Source: Argopecten irradians
Taxonomy: Eukaryota > Mollusca > Bivalvia > Pectinida > Pectinidae
Direction of reading: 5' to 3'
NCBI RefSeq assembly: GCF_041381155.1
Contig: NC_091146.1
Span: 32,537,328 to 32,601,327, forward strand
DNA: 64,000 bases
The notes below the pieces were generated by a model, which saw only the letters and a list, made by a program, of their open reading frames with translations, searched no databases and had not been told where the DNA came from. Shown here in pieces: positions 9,604 to 21,911 of the stretch (the stretch's first letter is position 1; every line of letters begins with the position of its first letter). The translations under genes and the position numbers were made by a program.

Positions 9604-12600
9604 CTGAAATAACAAAGTACTTGTTTAATGATTCAATTTTTCATCATCAAAATTAAATGAAAATAATTTCAGTTCTGACAAAATATATTTGTATTTGGGT
9701 CTATGTAATATTATACATGTATGGCCCTGTTGGCAGTGTGATATGAAGGTTTAATTACCCGAAGATGTGATATTTCCTCCCCGAGGGCTTGCCACCGGGG
9801 AAATAAATGGTTTATTATACCGAAAATTCACGATTCGTTACTCTGGGTTAAATATTACTTAACTTTGCAATGAGTAAAAAATGACGTTTTACGCTTTGTC
9901 CGTCATTGTTGTACAATCGAAAGGGGAGATAACTCCATATGAATGACGGGAAGTCATCATAGGGGCACGCGCCCAAGTGAAACTGTACGACGTTTTATTT
10001 CCCTGTTATGTGCTGCGTTTCAACTTATCACAGATACTGTTATGAACATGAGATAAAATAATATTATATACTGCAATCTCGATGATATATCAGTAATCAA
10101 AACAAAAATACTTGCAGTTTAACCCATTCTGTTACGCATGTAGAATTATATTACATGAGCGAAAAGAGGAAAACTAGAGTCATCGCACGGGGCAATATTT
10201 ACAGTAACACTTGATTTCAGGTATTTTCTCAAGTTTATCATTCCTCCTTGCAATGGTCATGTGGAAATATCACCATTAAAATATTTCATGATGATCAGGG
10301 AATAATTATAGCAACAGCTAAAAGAAAATTTCCAAAGTGAATTAAAACGAAAGCATTATTATCAAAAAGTGTGCCATTTTGGGTAGCGTGCCAATTTGGG
10401 TAACATGACGTTGTATTTTTTTTTTAATTAATTAAAAATTCATTGAAAGTTATATGGTCAAAAATGGATAGGAAATATATTTTTCATATTAGATTCTTTA
10501 AACTAAACTTAAATCAACTTTCTTTCGCGTGCGATTTATCTTCGCGAATTTCGCTATCAATATTAATTATCGAAAGTTTATCTCCGTGAATTAATATTTT
10601 CTACTATTCTTGTACAATTAAACTCAAGGGTGTTTCCGTTCCGTTTTAAATCCGTGAAACCCTAATCTCCGTGAAAATGCTTTGAAACGGAAATCGCACG
10701 ATTTACATGTAGTATCTGCAAAAGTGAGTTGGTGAACAGTAGCGGATGTTTATATTATCTGTTCTTTTGGATAGTAAATTCCCACATCTCTCTTTTGATT
10801 ACCTATCAAATACTAGTATAAACACTATACATATGTTTAGCAAAATCATCCTCGATACTCCAGGGGTTCCGATCACTTGTGATCTCAACACCCCTGGAAT
10901 ATATCTCATAGTGAAATTGGAGGCAGCTCAGCGGAAAACATTTGACCAATCACAGGCTTGCAAAGATTTCCTTTGAAGACTACAGAGAGAGCGACGTCTA
11001 ACATCAAAGCCTCACAGTCAACTACAGTGTACCGTTATACGGCTCTTTTGATGTGCAGTAAGTGACTGAATTACCTGTTGGAACCACTGGAGTATCGAGT
11101 ATGTAGCAAAATAAGAATAACAATGAACTTAATGCAATTAAAAACATATGTAAAACCAAGAGGGATAGAAATTCTAATGTTCTTACGTCCGTCATTTCAT
11201 TGAAGGCAGAAACAGATAGATCATCGACTGCTTCTGGAAGGGCCTTAAGAAACGTCACATAAAATTGTTTTATTTCCTCTGTATCCAAGAGTCGGTCGTT
11301 CTTGGTGTCAATCACTCTAAACAGGAATCGTGGCAGTAGGCGGAGCCAAACTGGGAAGTTTTGCATCCCCATACTTCCGGGTAGAATATGTTGCCATAGC
11401 GACATCCAATCGCTGCGCTCGATTTGATCTAAAATAGAGAAAAGGAAAATAAAAGTATCTAAAATATGTAAAACGTATACCTAGTAACTTTGAAATACAG
11501 TAAAGTTTCTTTTTCAAGACCCGTAAATAAAATAGCAAGGCTCCCCCAAGCAAGTTCAAATATAAGATTTTTTCTCAATACATACTGGTTCTGAAGTACG
11601 ACAGACAGACGGACATTCTTTTAATATATGCTTCTTGACACTAATACATGTATAAACCTAAAACATATTTAAATTAATTCTTAAATATAAACAATCATGA
11701 CCCATTTGAGGACGGCCTCCAATGTATTCAATGTGGTGTGTATGTTAGTATTGTGTCTTCTTGTGACAGTGTAGCTCTGGCCATGTTTATATTATATTCA
11801 TGAATTCGTGGTATATGGTCGTGATCAAGAAAATTCGCTACCCATTAATCAGATATATAAAATGGACGAATCTGAATAAGCCTGATAGCGAATAATGTTG
11901 ATATCAATAACAAGCGAAAATAATCGGCAATAGGAACGTTACTACAGAGTATAGACATGTACATAGTTGGTATACGAATCAAGCGTCTGGTCGAACATAC
12001 CTTTTTTGGTAACTTTCTTTTCCTGAAGCGTCTCGAAGAAAGCGACATGGACCTCAAATAGTTCCTTAATGACTGCCGATTCTTCGTTCCATCCGGTGAA
12101 TTCAATAATTTTCTGTAATCAATAAGGAATTTGTCCCAGTTCATGGATTCTTGAGTGTACACATATACGGTTCGTCAGTTCAAAGTTTAATTTACAAACG
12201 TGCTAGAGTTCAGAATTATTCCTGACGTAATACATTTCCCTGTCTGACCGTGCTCACAGACTTGGCCTTCACCAGACTTTAGTTAACTTGTACTAATTAC
12301 ATGTATAGCAACATTGATCTTTGTACATTGAAGGGCTAACATTAGTTACACGTATAAATCAACTCCACGCATTGGTAATACATGTAGGGAAAGACAGACG
12401 GAGGACAGGGGAAAGACAGACGGAGGACAGGGGAAAGACTGGCGGAAGGACAGAGGAAAGACAGATAGGGCACAGGGGAAAGACAGACGGAGGACAGGGG
12501 AAAGACTGGCGGAAGGACAGAGACAGACGGAGCACAGGGGAAAGACAGACGGAAGGACAGAGGAAAGACAGATGGGGCACAGGGGAAAGACAGACGGAAA

Positions 12601-13210
12601 GACAAAGGAAAAACTGACGGGAGGACAGTGGAAATACAGACAAAGAGACACGGGAAAGACAGACGGAAGAACAGTGGAAATACAGACGGAAAGACAGGGG
12701 GAAGACAGACGGACGGACAGTGGAAATAAAGACGGAAAGACAGAAGAAGACAGACGGAAGGACAGTGGAAAGACTGACGGAAGGACAGTGGGAATACAGA
12801 CGGATGGACACGGGAAAGACAGGCGGAACGACAGTGGAAATACAGACGGAAAGACACGGGAAAACAGACGGAAGGAGAGAGGAAATACAGACGGATAGAG
12901 AGAGAAAGACAGACGGAAGGGCATGGGGAAAACAGGTGGAAGAGCAGGGAAATGATAGACGGTTTACCCGAGTACGGTATCTCGCCATAAACCTGAAGTT
13001 TTCCTGTACATTTGTTTAACATTTCAATTTAATTAACTATTTTTGTAATTAATTAATTGTGACTACGCCTAATACAAACATATCTGGGATAGTTAACAAG
13101 AGGCCCAAGAGGCCTTGACGGTCACCGGAGTGCTGTATATATTGCAAAGTTGGTTCAAATCTATAAAAATTATTTACGAATTAAAATAAACTTTTAAGTT
13201 GAACTTTCGG

Positions 13211-13241
<31 letters not shown>

Positions 13242-16200
13242 CATTTTGATAGTTAGTGTATTATGTTACCAAACCTTATGCTTAAAATTCCAATTTGTTT
13301 TGCTAACGTTAAACAACAAAACCAAACTAGAAGTCAGTCAGTGTCAGTGATTTTATAAATTTCACTTTTTAATCTATGGAGATTATTTGGTTCCATCAAA
13401 CCTGTGAATTCAGAAGAAGATTTTGAAATTTTAGCCATTTTGAACCATTTTGGCCCCGCCTCTGGTCCCTGGGGGTCAGTCAGGACCAAAATGGATATAG
13501 TGTTAAAATGCTATTTCAGGCTAATAATTCTAACCCAGTTTGTCTCATTTCCTATTAAAACTAAGAAAATAATGTTCATAAATGTGTTTTTCCTATACAG
13601 ACTAAAGTAAATTTGACCCCCTCCCCAGGGGAAAATCTGAGATCCAAGGGAGATGAAATTCACAATTTTTGTAAATGGCGTTAAGACCTTCCAATCAATG
13701 AAGAGTATTTGGTTCCATCAAATATGTGAATTTGAAGTTTGAGCCTATAAGACCCTTTTTGGCCCCGCCCCTAAGACCCCTGGGGGTCGGCCAGGAACCA
13801 ATATTGATATGACGATAAAATGCTATCTCAGGGTAATAATTCGAACCCAGTTTGACTAATTTTCTATGAAAAATAAGCAGATAACATTCATAAATGTGTT
13901 TTTCCTATATAAACTATAGTAAACTTGACCCCCTCCCCAGGGGATACATGATACCCCAGGGTCATATAATTCACAATTTTTGTAAAGGACCTTAAGACCT
14001 TTCCATCTATGAAGAGTATTTGATTCTACCAGTTCCAGAATTTCAGAAGAAGATTTTTGAAGTTTTAGCTTATTTGACCCCTTTTGGCCCCACCCCTTAG
14101 GTCCCTGGGAGTCAGTCATGGAAAATTTGTTAAAAGGATTCAATGGCCATTTCATAAAGATAATTCTGACAACATTTATTCGACTCATTTCCTTTTACAA
14201 ATGACCAAATAATGTTCAAAAATGAGTTTTCCCTATATAAACTATAGCAAACTTAACCACCAACCCCCCCCCCCCCCCCCAAGGGGAAACCTGAGACCCC
14301 AGGGTCATATAATTCACAATTTCTATAAAGGACCTTTAGACCTTTCTATTTGTGAAGAGTATTTGATTCCATCACATCTGTAAGTGGAGAAGAAGATTTT
14401 TGAAATTATAGTCAATTTTACCCCTCCCACAGCCCCCAGGAGGGTGGGAACCATATAATTCACAATTTTGATTGGCCTTATGCCTTAGAAGCTTTGTGCA
14501 AAAATTCATTGAATTTGCTTTAGTGGTTTTTGAGAAGAAGTCGAAAATGTAAATTGTTTACGGACATACGACGCACGACGGACGACGCACGACGACGGAC
14601 AAAAGGCGATTAGAATAGTTCACTTGAGACTTCGTCTCAGATGACCTAATAACGGGTTACCTTTATTAGCACAGTCAGGTCCTTCATAGTGAGGTAGCCA
14701 TTACCGTCAGAATCTGAAAAATAAAATCAAATGTAGATCCAAGTTTCCAGTAACACATCCACCCCATTAAGTTGTATAGCTCTTTATCATTGTCACATCA
14801 TATTGCCCTATTGAATCATTGTAAGACGAGTCAAGGTTTCTAAGAACCCAGAGGAAAATCACCGACCAACGGACAGAACCTTGTAAAACCATGTAAGCCT
14901 TGTTGGGGATGAGGGGGTATGGAAGTGGAACGAGTAGTAAAATATCAAACATACTAACCAATACAGATCCTTCCATCTACATATATATATACCAATTGAA
15001 GTGAAAACATTTTTGTAACATATCAGCTACATCCTCGATACTCCAGGGGTTCCGATCACTTACGATCTCTACACCCCTAGACGATCTCATAGTAAAACTG
15101 GAGGCAACAGAATAGAACAGGTAATTTAGTCATACGATGTACATCAAAAGAGCCGTATAACGGTACACTGTGGTTGACTGTGTGGCTTTGATGTTAGGCG
15201 TCGCTCTCTCTCTGTAGTCTCCAAAGGAAATCTTTGCTAGCCTGTGATTGGTCAAATGTTTTCCGCTGAGCTGCCTTCCATTTCACTGAGAGATAGTGCA
15301 GGGGTGTAGAGATCGTAAGTGAATGGAACCCCTGGAATATCGAGAATGTATCAGCTATGATGTATCTGGCTATGTTTCAATGTGGAAATACTTCTTTCAT
15401 GGAACTGTTTCGTTCTAGTTTCCCACTAAGACAGGGAAAATACAGACGGGAGGACAGAGGGAAAACTATTTTTAGTATGATCGATTGTTTAAATTACTCA
15501 CCGTAAAACTTGAAAAAATACTCCAATTTCTCAACTTGGAAAGGCGATAACATGACTGTAAACAAATAAAAAGCCAAATCATTGTCAATAATAACTACTT
15601 CCGGTTCGTCACGACTTCCAGTTTATTTCCAATTCCTGTCCAAACTCACTTAATTATTGGGTGGTTTAATCCCTTTCCATGTTCAACTATTTCAACCAAC
15701 TCTTTTCAGTTCAATTTTGTTTTCAGATATTGTTCTCGTACGCGCAGCAACTCATTTTCATTCCCACTTCCGGTCATTTGCTATTTTCCACTTCCGGGTT
15801 TTTATCATTTCTTTCTCACTTTCGTTTCATCTCGTTACTTCATGTCCAATATTAATAGTTAGGTTTTTTATTGCAAGGATGATACGAAAATATATCCCAT
15901 ATCCGGCAAATAACTCTGAATTTGATTGGTCGAGAAGTATAACACATATTCTTTATTAGATATATAGCTACCCACATACTATTAGTTTTATATTGGGCAT
16001 AAACGCGGATCTTTTGAATGTGACGTCATGGTTGATGAATGATGATCATGATGACGTCAATTTTAGAAGTCGTGATGTTGTTAACATATGTCTGACAGGC
16101 GGTTTGTTTTGCAAAGTGGATATAATGTAATCAAGGTGAGACAATTTTTGCTTTTTAAAGCAATGTTCAATTAAGTACGCGAGTCTGGTATATAATTATA

Positions 16201-19200
16201 TAATAATATTTACATTTTCACTGCAGCTCCAATATGTAATCTTATCAAGCACAGTTGGCATTCGTCTGTCTAGCAATGAATGCCAACTGTAAGACGTTCA
16301 ATGGCGAGATGTTTCATTGAAAAGATAGAATGTGACTTTTGGAGTATACAACTCCATATTACAGTACCGTTGTAAGTTAATCAGTTTCAGCTTCTTTGTT
16401 AAACAAAGAAGCGTCAACTCAGTTTTGCATGATCTTGAACTAGAAAACAGATTCATACATGTACATGTATATTTCATTTAGGTCTATACATGTTTATCGA
16501 GTCTATCGGGCTATTGATAGGGTTGATCCATTATATAATGTTTTACAGGGGCGATATGAAAATATATTGGGTCCACAAAAATATTACGTCTTTCCTCCAT
16601 CATATTCTTATCCACACGAATTTTCAATTTTCTTCTACATTTTTTCGATCCATGTATTTACAAGGTCAAGAGTATACATATAAAGCTCTATTCTTTAGTT
16701 CTCATACCGACATTTTGTGAATTTCCCAGAATTACTATCAATTATACTGACATAATGTGTTATTCCATTCATATACTTCGATGAGTTAAAATATAGGTTT
16801 TGGAAATTAAGTTAAAATTTCTCACATTGCAAGTTTGAAAGGCAACAAGAAGATAAATATTTTTTTATCAAATACCATGACCTCATCACAATATGGTCAG
16901 TTTCTGTTACTATATATATATACATGTAGGTCGATCCTTAAGGTTACGGTTACGGTCTGATGACTTTATTTCTGTTCTCGATCTGTGACAAAGACACACG
17001 TTACTGCACTCCGCTTATACCTGGCGAGCCTAGGCCGATCTTATAATAGGGACCTAAGGGGTCAGTTTGATTATCCAAGCGTCTACAAAACAATCCAAGA
17101 CATATCAAATGTAGATGCTTCATACTGCACAAGTCTTAAGATCTAACAGAGTTACTGCCCTTCGTTTCACTCTGTTAGTACAGACGGAGATCTTACAGAG
17201 TTACTATTTCCCTTCGTTTCACTCCGTCAGTACTGACGGGGATCTTACAGAGTTACTTCCCTTCGTTTCACTCCGTCAGTACTGACGGAGATCTGACAGA
17301 GTTATTTCCCTTCATTTCACTCCGTCAGTACTGACGGGGATCTTACAGAGTTACTTCCCTTCGTTTCACTCCGTCAGTACTGACGGGGATCTGACAGAGT
17401 TACTTCCCTTCGTTTTACTCCGTCAGTACTGACGGGGATCTTACAGAGTTACTTCCCTTCGTTTCACTCAGTCAGTACTGACGGAGATCTTAAAGAGTTA
17501 CTTCCCTTCGTTTCACTCCGTCAGTACTGACGGAGATCTGACAGAGTTACTTCCCTTCGTTTTACTCCGTCAGTACTGACGGGGATCTTACAGAGTTACT
17601 TCCCTTCGTTTCACTCCGTCAGTACTGACGGAGATCTTACAGAGTTACTTCCCTTCGTTTCACTCCGTCAGTACTGACGGGGATCTTACAGAGTTACTTC
17701 CCTTCGTTTCACTCCGTCAGTACTGACGGGGATCTTACAGAGTTACTTCCCTTCGTTTCACTCCGTCAGTACTGACGGGGATCTTACAGAGTTACTTCCC
17801 TTCGTTTCACTCCGTCAGTACTGACGAGGATCTTACAGAGTTACTTCCCTTCGTTTCACTCCGTCAGTACTGACGGGGATCTTACAGAGTTACTTCCCTT
17901 CGTTTCACTCCGTCAGTACTGACGGGGATCTTACAGAGTTACTTCCCTTCGTTTCACTCCGTCAGTACTGACGGGGATCTTACAGAGTTACTATTTCCCT
18001 TCGTTTCACTCCGTCAGTACTGACGGGGATCTTACAGAGTTACTTCCCTTCGTTTCACTTCGTCAGTACTGACGAGGATCTTACAGAGTTACTTCCCTTC
18101 GTTTCACTCCGTCAGTACTGACGGGGATCTTAGAGTTACTTCCCTTCGTTTCACTCCGTCAGTACTGACGAGGATCTTACAGAGTTACTTCCCTTCGTTT
18201 CACTCCGTCAGTACTGACGGGGATCTTATAGAGTTACTTCCCTTCGTTTCACTTCGTCAGTACTGACGAGGATCTTACAGAGTTACTTCCCTTCGTTTCA
18301 CTCCGTCAGTACTGACGCTACTTCGCTAGCCAAGGGTATTAGTCCGATTCTCTTAATCGGACTAATGCCCTTGGCTAGCGAAGTTGGTACTGACGGAGAT
18401 CTTACAGAGTTACTATTTCCCTTCGTTCGACTCCGCCATTCTGGTAGATCAAAATGCAAACAGTTGTATCACAATAACTTTCCTTCAGTACTGCTGACGG
18501 AACAAAAACCAAATGGAATTTATATCCTACTTATACGGTTGACTTGGCATAATGTTTGCAATGTGTATTGGATAGACACAAAGATGATGTATCGTTGACA
18601 TGATGACATTTTCACGGATATTTTTTTATACCTTTACTTCCAATTTTATTCATTTGATATAGACACATGTTGGTTTTGAACTCCGGTCCCTCTAGTTACA
18701 GCGCGGCATCTCAACCACATGCGCTATGGACAGATTGGAGAAAACCACTTGCATTATACGCAAACTAGAGTATTATACACCTATTGGAGTATGGGTTTGT
18801 TACTTAAAACAAATAAAAATACTTTATGATGAGTTTTTCCCAAATATTTTCACAGATCATATTTATTTAACAATGAAACATTATACAAATGTAAAAATTA
18901 GATTTATTGGCATGTCGGAAAGTATTGAAAAGTTGAGATTTCGGCGATTTAGGTTATTTTTAATAACAAATCCATACTCTTATTGGGCTATAATAGGCTA
19001 GTTTGCGTATAATACGCATATTAGTGGTGTTCCCTAACTTCATTGAGACCTTATTGTTAGATGTGTTCGGATTTTGATACCTACACAATCTCACTAATTT
19101 TAATCCAAACATTCATCAACTATACATATTCTCATTTTTCGATACGAGCTCATCGGAGCACGACTTTTAAGGGATATGATTAAAATTTTAATTATATGAT

Positions 19201-19956
19201 TAAAATTTTAATTTTATCACTGAATAAAATGAGCCATTGTAGAAGTATGCCTCTGATGCGCTCAATGAAAAATGGATTTTAATTCGGGAAAACCCCTACA
19301 AAAAGTCGAAAACCACACAGTGACGCAACTTTGCGGTCACTTGATGAGTTATCTACTACAGTTAATATCACATATGATGTACGTCAAAGGATCAAATTAA
19401 TCTTCTGTTGTCTCCAGTTTTACTATGGCATAGTCTAGGGGTGGATATGACGTCAGTGATAGTAATCCCTGGAGAATCGAGGATGCTCGAAATCGGGACA
19501 CATGAATTCAGCCGATAATGTACGGTCACAAAAACATATACTCGTATTAATGTACATGAACAGGTTGTTTAGATATCAACAGATAAATGTACATATTGCA
19601 TATACCGACACCCCAACTTCTATCCAATGCCATTTTCTCGCTATCAAGTCCCTGTGAGTCCTGAGCCGTTTTCGTTTACATGTATTCGGGACAACCGGTT
19701 CGACCGTTTGTTAAAGTCATTATTTAAAGTATAAATACTGACGGACCTGCATTTTTTTTCTTCATTTTTCATACAGGCCTATGAGGGCTTTGTCAAGGCT
19801 AAAACAAAATAAAATCACCAGATCCGTCTTTTACTCATAAACGAATAACTAGGTCCAACCAGTCAAGCTGTATACGAAAACAGTCCAGGAAAGATTACAA
19901 GCATGAGTATGGTCTATAGTATAACGACAAGGAAAAACGGTCTTACCTATAGACAT
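9361..19956 (-). CDS. Calexcitin-like EF-hand calcium-binding protein, copy A (complete)
   Basis: Six coding exons (19947-19956, 15502-15555, 14661-14713, 12001-12112, 11187-11428, 9361-9603) join to 714 nt, 237 codons plus stop, with consistent phases. The closest family I recognise is calexcitin, a neuronal or muscle calcium sensor with EF-hands 1-3 competent and EF-hand 4 degenerate. Here EF-hand 1 is canonical (DSDGNGYLTMKD, residues about 22-33). EF-hand 2 lacks a usable loop (QEKKVTKKDQIERSDW). EF-hand 3 is DTKNDRLLDTEE, with R in place of glycine at loop position 6. EF-hand 4 is degenerate (MTDYGRYPLTLEGY). The conserved tail motif RTKYGPGRHIFGCF is followed by about 45 residues that squid calexcitin (about 190 aa) lacks. 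Introns hold arrays at 12383-12960 and 17130-18318. No frame breaks were seen. Confidence 0.88.
10847..11101. mobile_element. Inverted-repeat element with CCTCGATACTCCAGGGG ends
   Basis: Left end CATCCTCGATACTCCAGGGG. The right end contains CTGGAGTATCGAG, its inverse. The interior includes GACCAATCACAGGC, GAAGACTACAGAGAGAGCG and CTCTTTTGATGT. Fuller relatives lie at 15030-15348, 48455-48745 and 55099-55410, with partial ones at 1868-1928, 19370-19490 and 33212-33240. No ORF; MITE-like. Confidence 0.85.
11187..11428 (-). CDS. Calexcitin-like A, coding exon 5 (EF-hand 3)
   Basis: 242 nt between TTTTAG and GTAAGA. It contains SDWMSLWQHILPG, LRLLPRFLFRV, the EF-hand 3 loop DTKNDRLLDTEE, and ends SAFNEMTD. 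Confidence 0.9.
12001..12112 (-). CDS. Calexcitin-like A, coding exon 4
   Basis: 112 nt between TTACAG and GTATGT. It encodes KIIEFTGWNEESAVIKELFE and then VHVAFFETLQEKKVTKK, the region where the second EF-hand loop has been lost. Confidence 0.88.
12383..12960. repeat. Imperfect purine-rich minisatellite in calexcitin-like A intron
   Basis: Units of about 20-24 bp built from GGAAAGACAGACGGAAGGAC and GGGAAAGACAGACGGAGGAC variants, quite irregular. Long open frames on both strands (Ser/Phe/Pro-rich on minus, Arg/Thr/Gly-rich on plus) are by-products of the composition. Confidence 0.9.
13085..14640. mobile_element. AAGAGGCCCAAGAGGCC element with four internal repeats
   Basis: It starts ACAAGAGGCCCAAGAGGCC and ends CGACGGACAAAAGGCGATTA. 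Four internal units of about 310 bp share TTTTGGCCCCGCC, ACTAAGAAAATAATGTTCAT and GACCCCCTCCCCAGGGG. The ends match my memory of a repeat common in bivalve genomes. Poly-T at 13218-13242 and poly-C at 14267-14280. No protein is encoded. Confidence 0.6.
14661..14713 (-). CDS. Calexcitin-like A, coding exon 3 (EF-hand 1 loop)
   Basis: 53 nt between TTTCAG and GTAACC. It encodes loop residues SDGNGYLTMKD and helix LTVLIK. Confidence 0.88.
15030..15348. mobile_element. Copy of the CTCGATACTCCAGGGG element
   Basis: Both ends present (CATCCTCGATACTCCAGGGG; CCCCTGGAATATCGAG). The interior is inverted relative to 10847-11101, carrying GATTGGTCAAATG and CGCTCTCTCTCTGTAGTC. It lies in intron 2 of calexcitin-like A. 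Confidence 0.85.
15502..15555 (-). CDS. Calexcitin-like A, coding exon 2
   Basis: Acceptor TTTACAG, donor GTGAGT. It encodes MLSPFQVEKLEYFFKFY, aligning with exon 2 of copy B. The in-frame ATG at the second codon could serve as an alternative start. Confidence 0.85.
15600..17125. other. Intron 1 of calexcitin-like A, unassigned part
   Basis: No exon, gene or clear tandem repeat was seen apart from short TA-rich runs. The open frames near 16459-16720 have no recognisable features. Confidence 0.5.
17130..18318. repeat. 49-bp satellite, about 24 copies, with a perfect 16-bp palindrome per unit
   Basis: The unit is GGATCTTACAGAGTTAC, TTCCCTTCGTTTCACT, CCGTCAGTACTGACGG. The last 16 bases are a perfect palindrome. 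Single-base variants (GGGG/GGAG/GAGG before ATC; TTACAG/TGACAG) mark subfamilies. It lies in intron 1 of calexcitin-like A. Confidence 0.95.
18321..18383. repeat. 29-bp stem hairpin capping the satellite
   Basis: Arms CTTCGCTAGCCAAGGG...CCGATT and AATCGG...CCCTTGGCTAGCGAAG pair over 29 bp with one T/C difference and a 5-base loop, CTCTT. It directly interrupts the final satellite unit. Confidence 0.9.
18748..19017. mobile_element. Short foldback element
   Basis: Left GCATTATACGCAAACTAG and right CTAGTTTGCGTATAATACGC are inverted. A second inner pair (TATTGGAGTATGGGTTTGTTA against TAACAAATCCATACTC) extends the arms to about 60 bp. The open frame across it is not a gene. Confidence 0.75.
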
Positions 19957-20925
19957 GGAACCGGTAACGACTTCTTGTCTCGAGGTTAATCCAGCACTGA
20001 CTTATATCATTCATATAAGACGCCTCAGCAAACCGTGCAGGAGCGGTCCATTACCCGTGCGGGTATGCTTCACTGATCATGATGGACTAGTCCATTTATG
20101 AGGGATGAACGGGTATACGTACTTCATACGATAAATGGCATGTAGTAGAATAAATTACAAATGCAATAGACATTATGTTTGTGATCCATCTATAAATGTC
20201 ACCTCCCGTTTATTGAGCCCCTGTGTAGAATATATATATAATATCGATAAATGGCAACTTTTAGTCCATAATTCTCACAATCGAACCCCTGTATAGCCTA
20301 TGTACCTGCTGCCCCTATTGCATTATTGTAAAAGGCGACTAAATTTAGGATATTATCTTTTCTCTTCTTCCTAACTGACTTTGTTTCCTAATGCCTTCCT
20401 TGGCACCGCCTCACTTTTGGCCTTGAGTTGAGCGTTCGCCCCTGTGAGGAAGGCTCTGGGTTCTGTCCCCTGGCCGAGACGCACCAAAGTCTATTAGTGG
20501 TAGTTTCTGCTCCTGCCTAAGCAAACAAAAAATCCCTGAAAAAGTGTCATCTTTAACAGCATGATTATCTACATGTAGTGTATACTGTTAAAATGTTATA
20601 TGCACATCTCCTGATGATCCCATGCATCCTGATTCATCAGAGTGATCTCCCTTCGTTTATGTAACACTGAGAAATTTTCGGCAATATTCGGAAATTATAC
20701 GAAGTGACCCCGATACACTCAGAATAGCTCCCAGCTTACCTTTCATGGTCATCTGTGGTCTATAGCCATCAGCCTTGAATACCGTCCGCTGCAGTTAGCC
20801 GTCTTTAATTTTTTCACATGTTTTTTAACACTTGATATATTTCCGAAGATTGCCGGAAATATCTACGAGGTGCTGCGATTGCGCCAACGTTATCTAGTAA
20901 CGAGTGCATGTTCACTGCAGACGCA
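19500..20925. other. Upstream region of calexcitin-like A
   Basis: It contains the presumed 5'UTR and promoter of the minus-strand gene starting at 19956; no core promoter motif stands out. 20395-20520 looks like a tRNA-derived SINE head (TTGAGTTGAGCGTTCGCC, CTCTGGGTTCTGTCCCCTGG). Confidence 0.4.
19947..19956 (-). CDS. Calexcitin-like A, coding exon 1
   Basis: Ten bases, ATG TCT ATA G, then donor GTAAGA. The tiny exon was chosen because it is the in-phase partner (G+TC = Val) of exon 2 and mirrors the very short first exon of copy B. It is the least certain exon of this gene. Confidence 0.65.
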
Positions 20926-20929
20926 TTAT

Positions 20930-21520
20930 AAGGGCGAAACCCTTCGTGCCCGAAGTGCTGAGCACTTCTACAATCGCGACATCTCGGAGTAATTTCCGTG
21001 AATCTTCGAAGATTACCGGAAATTTCTCCGAGGGGATCCGATTGAGCACTTCTAAGGTAACGCATACATGAAAATATAAGAAAAACACAATCTTCAAAAT
21101 TCAATCCTACACACTGACAGCTTCAGTTTGCGGCCGCCACTTTTTACCCACTGTAAAAAAATCCCATGAGCGTGAATGCGATGCTTTGAAGTCAGCTCAA
21201 TATATAATCAAGCGGTTCAAACGCTTTTATGACCCGACGAACGTAATCTTCGTCCGGTAGAAGCTCAGTGCAATTGCTCTTTATTTCCAAGTATTCAAGT
21301 GATAGACCACCTTTCAATATAATTAGCTGACCCAAAACGGAATATCTGTTACGGAAATAAAAAAATCTTCTCGGGGGGGGGCAAGGATAGAGTGGATATA
21401 TATGAATAAATACAAACAGAAAATTCGGCTCCGTTATTTTCATAAATTGAACTTTTTAACATTGCATAATTAATGGTTACTGACACATCTGGCTGCGCCC
21501 TTTAAGGCATTGCGTTCTGT
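20930..21520 (+). mobile_element. Dispersed element with CTGCGCCCTTTAAGGC end (copy 1)
   Basis: It shares long blocks with 45464-45992: ACTGACAGCTTCAGTTTGCG, GAGCGGTTCAAACGC and CTGGCTGCGCCCTTTAAGGC. In the second copy the left end AAGGGCGCAGC is the inverse of the right end. No credible ORF. Confidence 0.7.
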
Positions 21521-21911
21521 CATATTATAACCTTACCAAACGCATTTGGCATTCATCAGTCTATGAACTACCACCCACTTATTTTTACGTCATATCATAA
21601 TGACACCACTATTGTCGTGCCAGTGATCACGGAAGATGGCTGTTGAAATGTCTGACCCGTCCTTGACGATACTGAATTGTTTATTCAATACAGATGTAAA
21701 ATCTCCTGATATTTCAATTTATAAGCATTGAACTTCATTCAATTGATAATTGTGAATTATGAATGGCAACTTAATCAACAGCAAATTCAACATAAATGGC
21801 TAGCACGCTTCATTGAATTTACCGTTATCAAGTTGGTATTCATACTCCAATAACTGCCAACTAAATGCAGTTTAATGCTAAAATGAAAGACCCTTATTCT
21901 CTCAGAATCAT

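Noticed and set aside
12342..13022. 226-codon Ser/Phe/Pro-rich open frame and others overlapping it
   Set aside because: By-product of a GACAGACGGA-type minisatellite inside an intron of the calexcitin-like gene.
18726..19001. 91-codon open frame
   Set aside because: It coincides with a short foldback element.
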